Both the position numbers and the translations under genes were made by a program. The notes below the pieces were generated by a model that saw only the letters and a list, made by a program, of their open reading frames with translations, was not told the DNA's origin and ran no database searches. A stretch of DNA of 13,109 bases. Origin: Prevotella sp. UBA746. Its GTDB lineage: Bacteria > Bacteroidota > Bacteroidia > Bacteroidales > Bacteroidaceae. This document shows, in pieces, positions 7,893 to 13,109 of this stretch (position 1 is its first letter; each line of letters begins with the position of its first letter). The stretch spans positions 1-13,109 of the forward strand of contig DBKQ01000075.1 of the NCBI GenBank assembly GCA_002298545.1, read 5' to 3'.

Positions 7893-8312
7893 ATGAAGAA
7901 AAAGAAAACCTTTGTTTTGGTGATTTTTGCTATTTTTGCAAGTATTAAAATATCTGCCCAAAATTATGATTACACTGTAGAAAGTTACTATCAACCTCTT
8001 TCAATGGAAGAAATGATTATACAGGCAAAAGTAAATGTTAGTCTTTTCAACAAATACTCAGATATTGCAATGGAATATTATGATGAAGGAAATTATGAAA
8101 CTTTCCTTTATTACTCAAACCTCGCTTTAGATACAGGATATGGTTCAGGAATTCTATATTATAGAAGGGGAGTTGTCTTTGAGTATTTTCACAAATATTC
8201 TAAAGCTAAGAAAGAATATAAAAGAGCAATTGGTTGTGGTTATTCTGCAGCCCAATCAGCTTTAGTACAGTGTAGATATAATCAGAAAATATGGAAAAAC
8301 AGAAATAAATAA
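7893..8312 (+). CDS. Small exported TPR-repeat protein
   Basis: A 139-aa protein with a clear Sec signal peptide (KKKK, then FVLVIFAIFASIKISA, cleavage probably before Gln23). The mature N-terminus has YYQPLSMEEMI, followed by two to three TPR-like helical hairpins at about residues 55-125 (YYDEGNYETFLYYSNLALDT, then YYRRGVVFEYFHKYSKAKKE). TPRs mediate protein-protein contacts, so this is likely a periplasmic adaptor. The larger TPR protein at 9481 may be a functional partner. The gene is AT-rich (20 of 60 G/C in 8101-8160), unlike tamB. The upstream spacer of 40 nt is A/T-rich with no terminator visible, suggesting co-transcription with the DUF2569-like gene. Confidence 0.82.
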   Translation: MKKKKTFVLVIFAIFASIKISAQNYDYTVESYYQPLSMEEMIIQAKVNVSLFNKYSDIAMEYYDEGNYETFLYYSNLALDTGYGSGILYYRRGVVFEYFHKYSKAKKEYKRAIGCGYSAAQSALVQCRYNQKIWKNRNK

Positions 8313-8354
8313 AATAGAAATTTAATATTTTGCAAACCCAAGAATTAAATAATT

Positions 8355-8612
8355 ATGTTAGTACGATTGACAATTTATATTTTGGTTTCATGTTTTATAG
8401 GATGGCTGTTCTGTGATATCGATCCTGATGAATCGTATACTTGGTATTCCGGTATATGGCATGGAATGTTTTTTGTTCCAAATCTTATAAGGAGTTGGTT
8501 TTCAGATGCATTGTATAAAGCCGAAGATTATACGTCTGCTTATAATGTATTTTGGTGGATTTTTACAATTATCGATGTGTTTGCTAACTTGTTTGGAGGC
8601 AGCAGAAGATAA
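8355..8612 (+). CDS. Small two-TM membrane protein, 85 aa
   Basis: A short inner-membrane protein with hydrophobic helices at about residues 4-20 and 62-80. Between them are an acidic turn (DIDPDESYTW) and an aromatic block, WYSGIWHGMFFVPNLIRSWF, at about 30-49. The G-x-WHG and downstream S-x-F pattern recalls a family of small Bacteroidetes membrane proteins of unknown function (from memory, unverified). Codon use is AT-rich like its two neighbours. It begins 42 nt after the TPR gene, and the next ATG follows 26 nt after its stop. Confidence 0.75.
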   Translation: MLVRLTIYILVSCFIGWLFCDIDPDESYTWYSGIWHGMFFVPNLIRSWFSDALYKAEDYTSAYNVFWWIFTIIDVFANLFGGSRR

Positions 8613-8638
8613 TATTGTTTTTTGGAAAAAATAGAAAT

Positions 8639-9355
8639 ATGTTTTATATTTTAATATTTTGGCTTTTCGTAATAGGTGCTATTGCAGTATCCAATAGAAA
8701 ACCGTCAGTTAATCTTTTCTCAAGTTTTTTTGATGTTTCTAAATTCACAGAGTCAATGAATAGAAAAGACTATGTTTATGCTGTAGTCTTAATATTAGAA
8801 AGTTTACGTAAAGAAGTATATGGCACGGAACAATATATAGATATATTTTTTAAGACTCTAAAAAATAGTTCAAGATTTTCTGATAAAATATTTTCTCTTC
8901 TGTCTTTTCCATTAATAAGAACTGCATGTAAAAAACGAAAGCATATCTCCCTTTATGTAAATATCATCATTATTTGGTCGTGGTTTTCTTATGCTACAAT
9001 TCAAACATTCTTTGTTATATGTTTAGTATCGACAATAGTTTTACATAAATATTATTCAAAGTATGTTTATTATATGGAGAATTTCGATATTGCTTTGTTT
9101 TATATAGTGCCTATTTGTGTATTTTTCTTAATAACATTTATTGGTACTCATTTCTTAAAAAAAGAATTTGGTTGGCCTCTGATAATGGTATCATTTATAA
9201 TAACTTTTTGCATATCACTTCCAATTGAGATTTTTAACTACGATTGGGCTTCTGCAAAAGAAGAGTATAATCAAGAAATGCGCGAAGAATTTGGTGAGGA
9301 TTGGCAAGATGAAGTAGAAAGCTACCATAACGAATACATGTATAGAAGACGTTAA
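8639..9355 (+). CDS. Multi-TM membrane protein with acidic C-terminal tail, 238 aa
   Basis: No family recognised. I chose ATG 8639 rather than the upstream in-frame TTG at 8615, because the ATG opens directly into a hydrophobic helix (FYILIFWLFVIGAIAV, residues 2-17). Further membrane segments lie at about 104-137 (probably two), 150-170 and 180-198. Residues 18-100 form a soluble, basic region. The last 35 residues are strongly charged (EEYNQEMREEFGEDWQDEVESY), then end in RRR, which suggests a helical tail for protein contact. G/C is very low (16 of 60 in both 8641-8700 and 9061-9120). It sits in a tight run with the preceding two genes. Confidence 0.72.
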   Translation: MFYILIFWLFVIGAIAVSNRKPSVNLFSSFFDVSKFTESMNRKDYVYAVVLILESLRKEVYGTEQYIDIFFKTLKNSSRFSDKIFSLLSFPLIRTACKKRKHISLYVNIIIIWSWFSYATIQTFFVICLVSTIVLHKYYSKYVYYMENFDIALFYIVPICVFFLITFIGTHFLKKEFGWPLIMVSFIITFCISLPIEIFNYDWASAKEEYNQEMREEFGEDWQDEVESYHNEYMYRRR

Positions 9356-9372
9356 ATATAAATTATTTGATT

Positions 9373-9438
9373 ATGAGAATTCTTGATTATTTTTCTTCAC
9401 AGAACAGGTTTAAAAAAAGTATAGTGAGTTTGGAATGA
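9373..9438 (+). other. Short ORF, 21 codons, possible microprotein or remnant
   Basis: ATG at 9373 opens a frame reading MRILDYFSSQNRFKKSIVSLE before TGA. It lies in the 125-nt gap before the TPR-protease gene. It looks amphipathic and basic, like a soluble protein's N-terminus, so it could be a truncated gene start, a leader peptide, or chance in AT-rich DNA. Confidence 0.15.
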
Positions 9439-9480
9439 TTATATAAATAACGAATTAAACAAAATGTATTTGCAAAAAAT

Positions 9481-11517
9481 ATGAGAAAAATCCTATTATC
9501 CCTTCTGGTCGTCTGCACTTCAGCCTTGTATGCAGACAACATAAAACGCCCGGACAGCTACAACTATACACGGGGCGTTGAGGCTGTACAAAAAAACAAT
9601 ACCGAGGAGGCTCTCGATTATCTCAACAAGGAAATCGCGGAGCATCCGGACAACGGTTATGCCTTTGTATGGGTGGCATATCTGAGAAACTCTAATGAAG
9701 AGTACGGACGGGCTCTTACTGCGGCAAATACTGCCATAAAGAAACTCCCAACTAAGGACAAAGAGTATAAGGCTTTTGCCTATACCGTCAGAGCAAGCGT
9801 ATCCCTGAATTTACAGGATACCGTTCAGGCTCTGAAAGATTATGCCCAGGCAATATCGCAGACTCCTGAAGACGACCGATTGTATAATGCGAGGGCACAG
9901 GTGTATTATGAACAGGGAAAATATAGCTTGGCTGACAATGATTACCGGAAGATGATTTCGCTGAAAGAAGGCGATGTCATGGGGTATATGGGCTTGGGAC
10001 GAAATGCCAATGCCCAAAAGAAATATGAGGACGCCATAAAGCAGTTTGATTATGTGAATAAGCTGGAACCGACGTACTCTTCTGCCTATTCTTTCCGTGC
10101 GGAAAGCTATATGGGATTGAAGAAATACAATGAGGCGGTAGACGATGTTATCATGGGACTGTCGTTGGGCAATGACGACAAGGCTTTCTTTGAACTTCAG
10201 ACGCTTGCCGATTCGGCTTTTACACAGACGGTAGCCAAACTTAAAGTTCAGAAGATGAAGGAATCAAAGGATGCGTCATGGTCATACAATCTTGGCGTAG
10301 TGTATGAGCATACTGATAAATATGCCAAGGCTATACCATATTATAAAGAGTCTTTTGCCATTGATGCAAATAAAGAAACGGCAAACCGTATCTCTAACTG
10401 CTATGATGAAATTGGCGACTACGACAAGGCTCTTGATTATTGCAACCAGGCAATTGCTTTGGACTCTACGGAAACAGATTATTTGTACTTGAAGGCTAAT
10501 ATCCTTGACAATGCGGGACGGACAGAAGAGGCTATCAAGATAATGGACCGCTATATAGAGAAAAATCCGGAAGATGCTTTCCCGTATTATCGCAGAGGCT
10601 GGTTTAAGGATCATTCGGGCAAGTATGATGAGGCAATAGAAGATTATACTATGAGCATTACGTTGGAGCCTAATTACGCCTATGCATATATGAACCGTGG
10701 AGCCTTGTATTTGCTGACAGGAAACAAACAGGCTGCTGACGAAGACTTCAAACAGACTATTCGCCTCGATTCGATACCGGAAGAGGCTGATTGTTCTTTT
10801 TATGCATATTATTACTTGGGAGATAAGGACAAGGCAATAGAAACGTTGAACAAGGTGTTGGAGAAAGATGACAATGGAGACTTTTACGATGCGGCATGCT
10901 TGTATTCCATTATGGGCGACAAGGACAAGGCTTTGTCGTATCTTCGAAAATCATTGGAAAAAGGATACAGACGCTTTGCCCATATCAAGCGAGACAGAGA
11001 TCTGAACAATATTCGCAACACTCCCGAATTCAAGGCTCTTATGAATGAATACGAACAGAAGCACCAGCAGGAAATTGCAGAGGATGCCGATGACACGGCG
11101 GTATATGAGAGCAAGACGGAAGAAGTTCCGTTTGTCAAGGAGGGAGGTGTCTGCAAGGTGAAATGCTCCATCAACGGTTTGCCTCTCCATTTTATCTTCG
11201 ACACGGGGGCTTCTGATGTTTCGATATCGTCTGTCGAGGCCACTTTTATGCTGAAGAACGACTATCTGTCGGCATCTGACGTTCTTGGCAGAAGAAACTA
11301 TATGACTGCCGACGGAAACATTACGGAAGGAACGGTGATAAATCTCCGCGACGTTAAGCTCGGGAATATTCATCTTAATGACATCAAGGCTTCTGTCGCG
11401 AAGAACCAGTCGGCTCCGTTGCTCCTCGGACAGAGTGTGTTTTCAAAGTTGGGAAAGATTGAGATTGACAACGGACGTAAAGTGTTGCGGATAACGTATA
11501 AGAAGAAAGTGGAATGA
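9481..11517 (+). CDS. Exported TPR protein with C-terminal retropepsin-like aspartic protease domain
   Basis: A 678-aa protein. Residues 1-18 are a Sec signal peptide (MRKILLSLLVVCTSALYA). About residues 28-500 form a long array of TPR units; examples are YNYTRGVEAVQKNNTEEALDY and YNARAQVYYEQGKYSLADND, ending in a cap with RDRDLNNIRNTPEFKALM. After a charged linker (about 525-550) comes a domain of about 125 residues with FIFDTGASDVSIS, where Asp574-Thr-Gly-Ala-Ser is the catalytic motif of clan AA retropepsin-like proteases. LLLGQSVFSKLGKIEID (Gly650) supplies the second hallmark motif. Such proteases carry one Asp per chain and must dimerise to be active. The protein should work in the periplasm or be cell-surface exposed, with TPRs recruiting substrates or partners. 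It is the last gene of the plus-strand run, 125 nt after the previous one, and is followed by a terminator hairpin. G/C is intermediate (24 of 60 in 10021-10080). Confidence 0.9.
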   Translation: MRKILLSLLVVCTSALYADNIKRPDSYNYTRGVEAVQKNNTEEALDYLNKEIAEHPDNGYAFVWVAYLRNSNEEYGRALTAANTAIKKLPTKDKEYKAFAYTVRASVSLNLQDTVQALKDYAQAISQTPEDDRLYNARAQVYYEQGKYSLADNDYRKMISLKEGDVMGYMGLGRNANAQKKYEDAIKQFDYVNKLEPTYSSAYSFRAESYMGLKKYNEAVDDVIMGLSLGNDDKAFFELQTLADSAFTQTVAKLKVQKMKESKDASWSYNLGVVYEHTDKYAKAIPYYKESFAIDANKETANRISNCYDEIGDYDKALDYCNQAIALDSTETDYLYLKANILDNAGRTEEAIKIMDRYIEKNPEDAFPYYRRGWFKDHSGKYDEAIEDYTMSITLEPNYAYAYMNRGALYLLTGNKQAADEDFKQTIRLDSIPEEADCSFYAYYYLGDKDKAIETLNKVLEKDDNGDFYDAACLYSIMGDKDKALSYLRKSLEKGYRRFAHIKRDRDLNNIRNTPEFKALMNEYEQKHQQEIAEDADDTAVYESKTEEVPFVKEGGVCKVKCSINGLPLHFIFDTGASDVSISSVEATFMLKNDYLSASDVLGRRNYMTADGNITEGTVINLRDVKLGNIHLNDIKASVAKNQSAPLLLGQSVFSKLGKIEIDNGRKVLRITYKKKVE

Positions 11518-11556
11518 GAGTATCATCTCGTATCATTTTATAAATGAATTTTCAAT

Positions 11557-11618
11557 AAAATCCTTCACCGGTAATGTAATCGTTTGATTGATAAGTTGTT
11601 ATGGTGAAGGATTTTTTT
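11557..11618 (+). terminator. Stem-loop with T-tract after the TPR-protease gene
   Basis: AAAATCCTTCACC (11557-11569) pairs perfectly with GGTGAAGGATTTT (11603-11615), followed by more T residues to 11618. It lies 40 nt after the stop. The 33-nt loop is long for a classical terminator, but the 13-bp stem and T-tract support one. The same stem recurs at 11960-12014. Confidence 0.65.
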
Positions 11619-11720
11619 GTGCCTTTCTTCCGTCTATTTTATTTACTGAACTTTCTGATTTATCCATGCTTCTTGTTTACTTCATACTTTGACAATAAAA
11701 AGAATTTGCGGATATAAGTG

Positions 11721-11764
11721 GCACCTTTTGTGCATGTATCTTGCACCTTTGGTGCAGCATAGAA
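11721..11764 (+). repeat. Twin 22-nt repeat with hairpin cores
   Basis: GCACCTTTTGTGCA (11721-11734) and GCACCTTTGGTGCA (11743-11756) start 22 nt apart. The second, with its preceding T, is a 6-bp hairpin with a TTT loop (TGCACC/GGTGCA). The spacing equals the period of the array at 11789-11898. It is non-coding. Confidence 0.5.
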
Positions 11765-11788
11765 ATACCGATGCTATATGATAGCTTT

Positions 11789-11898
11789 GATGCCGGGATA
11801 GGGGTGGAGCGATGCCGGGATAGGGGGTTAGCGATGCTGGGATAGGGGTTTAGCAATGCTGGGATAGGGGTTTAGCGATGCTAAAATAGGTACTTAGA
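11789..11898 (+). repeat. 22-nt G-rich tandem array, five units
   Basis: Units start at 11789, 11811, 11833, 11855 and 11877. The first four follow GATGCYGGGATAGGGG plus a 6-nt end that is mostly TTTAGC or GTTAGC; the fifth is degenerate (GATGCTAAAATAGG). A more decayed related stretch precedes it at 11770-11788. The 22-nt period is not a multiple of three, so the array does not encode a regular peptide repeat. There are no spacers, so it is not CRISPR. The first four units together contain eight runs of three or more G. Confidence 0.85.
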
Positions 11899-11959
11899 TA
11901 GCATAAATACCATATTCATTGCATGTGTTGGGATAAATGCTTATTCCTTTTCTAAAAAA

Positions 11960-12014
11960 AATCCTTCACCGGAAAATATTGGCTGTTAATGAGTTACAGT
12001 GTCGGTGAAGGATT
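11960..12014 (+). terminator. Second CCTTCACC stem-loop
   Basis: AATCCTTCACCG (11960-11971) pairs perfectly over 12 bp with CGGTGAAGGATT (12003-12014) around a 31-nt loop. The stem repeats that at 11557-11615, but the loops differ. No gene ends immediately before it on the plus strand, and the T-run after it is displaced (from about 12027). It may therefore be a repeat-family hairpin rather than a working terminator. Confidence 0.45.
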
Positions 12015-12064
12015 ATGTGAAAAAACTTTTTTCTTTTGGGGTTCTTTGTCAATTTAGGTTGTAT

Positions 12065-12087
12065 TTTTAGACGAAAACCGACAAAAC
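12065..12087 (+). repeat. Dispersed repeat box A, copy 2
   Basis: 22 of 23 positions match 6113-6135, in the same orientation. It lies in the non-coding region downstream of the minus-strand Nudix regulator gene. Confidence 0.6.
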
Positions 12088-12166
12088 ATATGAAAGTTGT
12101 ACAGACTGTTATATTCTTTTACTGTACCTTAATTTGATTTGTATTTTATCTATTAGCAAAAACTCT

Positions 12167-12202
12167 GTTTTTTATGTTTATCGCCCTTTTGCTGTTTGCA
12201 AG
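12167..12202 (-). repeat. Dispersed repeat box B, copy 2 (inverted)
   Basis: The reverse complement of 12167-12186 is identical to the 20-nt block at 6265-6284, and 12194-12202 is the inverted CTTGCAAAC block. The two blocks are separated by 7 nt here and 6 nt in copy 1. Relative to box A it points the opposite way from copy 1. Confidence 0.6.
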
Positions 12203-12234
12203 ACTTTTTTACGCTTTTTTGTCCCGCCCCATTA

Positions 12235-12912
12235 TCAGAATGCACTTCTGTTTTCAGTCACTTCGCGGTAGCGTTTCTCGTCGAAGGCATAGAGAGTGGC
12301 AGGTCGCCCGTTGGCTTGCTGCTGTTCGTCAGTGGGTATGAGATATCCGAGAGTTGTCATCTTCTTGTAGAAATTCCGGCGGTCGTATTTCTTGTCGAAC
12401 ACCACCTCATAGATGGTCTGTAGCTGAGTAATGGTGAAAGTCTTGTTGAGAAGACGGAAGGCAAGTGGCTCGTACGTCATTTTCCAGCGCAGCTTGTTCA
12501 GTGCAACAGTGATAATCTCCTTATGGTCGAAGGCGAGTTCCGGCAGTTCGTTGATAGGAAACCACTGAGCCTTGGCTGCATCATCTCCGGCTATTACTTC
12601 GTATTTCTCCTGTCGGACGAAGGCAAGGAAGGCGATTGTTATTACGCGTTCCCTCGGGTCGCGGTCTACGGTAGAGAAAGCCTGTAGCTGTTCGATATAT
12701 ATGTCTTTTACTCCCGTTTCTTCCTGAAGTTCGCGCAGAGCACCCTTCTCTGCAGTCTCATTCATTTTCATGAAGCCTCCCGGCAGAGCCCAGCAGCCTT
12801 TATATGGTTCGATGCCGCGGTTAATGAGCAACAGGTTCAGTGTTTCGCCGTCGAAACCGAACACTACACAGTCGGTTGTTACGGCAGGGTGTGGATATTC
12901 GTATGTGTACAT
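12235..12912 (-). CDS. NrtR-like Nudix/winged-helix transcriptional regulator
   Basis: A 225-aa protein. Residues 8-135 are a Nudix domain with a complete Nudix box, G46-x5-E52-x7-R60-E-L-Q-E64-E65-x-G67. All metal-binding glutamates are present, so hydrolysis of an ADP-ribose-type nucleotide remains possible. Residues about 150-225 form a winged-helix domain (KTFTITQLQTIYEVVF, then YDRRNFYKKMTTLGYLIPT, then a GRPATLYAFD wing), the layout of NrtR-family regulators. In that family the Nudix domain senses ADP-ribose or a sugar-derived ligand, and members control NAD synthesis or, in Bacteroides, arabinose use (AraR). No candidate target gene lies in the window; the target may be to the right or the gene may control itself. 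I chose ATG 12912; a longer TTG start at 12948 would fall inside the repeat and promoter and would add a lysine-rich, non-family N-terminus. Confidence 0.88.
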   Translation of the reverse strand: MYTYEYPHPAVTTDCVVFGFDGETLNLLLINRGIEPYKGCWALPGGFMKMNETAEKGALRELQEETGVKDIYIEQLQAFSTVDRDPRERVITIAFLAFVRQEKYEVIAGDDAAKAQWFPINELPELAFDHKEIITVALNKLRWKMTYEPLAFRLLNKTFTITQLQTIYEVVFDKKYDRRNFYKKMTTLGYLIPTDEQQQANGRPATLYAFDEKRYREVTENRSAF

Positions 12913-12932
12913 AAGCTTCTTTTTTTTTCTTG

Positions 12933-13109
12933 TGCAAAGGTAATGCAAATCGAGAGCAGAACATCAAATTTATTTGAATGTTATGCCGAGATGCAGCTTA
13001 TCTTATGCAAAGATAATGCAAGTCGAGAGGAGAACGAAATTAATTTATTCATTTCTTATCCCGAGATGCAGCTTATCTTATGCAAAGGTAGTTATTTTTT
13101 TGAAATTAA
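12933..13109. repeat. 73-75-nt tandem repeat array upstream of the Nudix regulator
   Basis: Unit 1 starts at 12933, unit 2 at 13006 and unit 3 at 13081 (cut by the window edge). Units 1 and 2 share TGCAAAGRTAATGCAARTCG followed by AGAGSAGAAC at the left, and CCGAGATGCAGCTTATCTTA at the right, with a divergent A/T-rich middle. On the minus strand every unit gives TAYCTTTGCA, a -7-like box. TTATCT (12998-13003) and AGATAA (13011-13016) form a small hairpin across the unit boundary. I recall similar sequence upstream of many Prevotella and Bacteroides genes. Confidence 0.75.
12935..12968 (-). promoter_or_regulatory. Promoter of the Nudix regulator inside the first repeat unit
   Basis: TACCTTTG (12942-12935 on the minus strand) matches TAnnTTTG. 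TTTG at 12968-12965 lies 22 nt upstream, one base longer than the usual 19-21. Transcription would begin near 12928, leaving a short leader of about 16 nt before ATG 12912. The placement supports that start codon. Confidence 0.6.

Noticed and set aside
11789..11898. CRISPR array
   Set aside because: The 22-nt units are directly adjacent with no spacers, and no cas gene is present.
6113..12202. Invertible DNA segment bounded by the inverted box B copies
   Set aside because: No recombinase gene lies in the interval, the box A copies are direct rather than inverted, and the boxes look like dispersed repeats. The inverted 20-nt match alone is not enough.
11518..12234. A missed protein or tRNA gene in the 717-nt gap
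   Set aside because: No frame of convincing length or start was found, and no cloverleaf pattern or GTTCRANNC-type arm was seen. The stretch is accounted for by hairpins and repeats.
12913..12948. TTG start extending the Nudix regulator by 12 residues
   Set aside because: It would place the coding start within the promoter and tandem repeat, and adds a lysine-rich stretch absent from the family. ATG 12912 fits the domain start.

Overview
The window looks like a chromosomal segment from a Bacteroidales bacterium, most likely Prevotella or a close relative (inference). The support is a TamB/TamL-type envelope pair whose TamA partner is a lipoprotein, promoters of the Bacteroidetes type (TTTG, a spacer of about 19 nt, then TAnnTTTG), A/T-rich leaders mostly without Shine-Dalgarno sequences, a Nudix/winged-helix regulator of a type common in Bacteroidetes, and intergenic repeats of a kind I associate with Prevotella and Bacteroides.

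Left part (1-5982, minus strand): tamB (1550 aa) is followed after 38 nt by a TamA/BamA-like outer-membrane lipoprotein (TamL-like) that runs off the left edge. They should form an inner-to-outer-membrane bridge for envelope assembly or lipid transfer. A near-consensus promoter lies just upstream of tamB.

Middle left (5983-7270): a 415-nt gap holds a large imperfect palindrome and two sequence boxes found again near 12.1 kb. A minus-strand gene for an unrecognised 193-aa cytoplasmic protein follows, then a divergent intergenic region with a perfect 18-bp palindrome.

Middle (7271-11517, plus strand): five same-strand genes encode a five-TM DUF2569-like protein, a small secreted TPR protein, an 85-aa membrane protein, a 238-aa membrane protein, and a 678-aa exported protein joining many TPRs to a C-terminal retropepsin-like aspartic protease domain. 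A terminator hairpin follows. Genes two to four are much more AT-rich than their neighbours. The group looks like an envelope module of unknown purpose and is the best candidate here for something undescribed.

Right part (11518-13109): a 717-nt non-coding stretch carries two hairpins with the same stem sequence, a twin 22-nt repeat, a five-unit 22-nt G-rich tandem array, and second copies of the 6.1-kb boxes. A minus-strand NrtR-like regulator with an intact Nudix box follows. Its promoter lies inside the first unit of a 73-75-nt tandem repeat whose every unit repeats a TAYCTTTG -7-like element.
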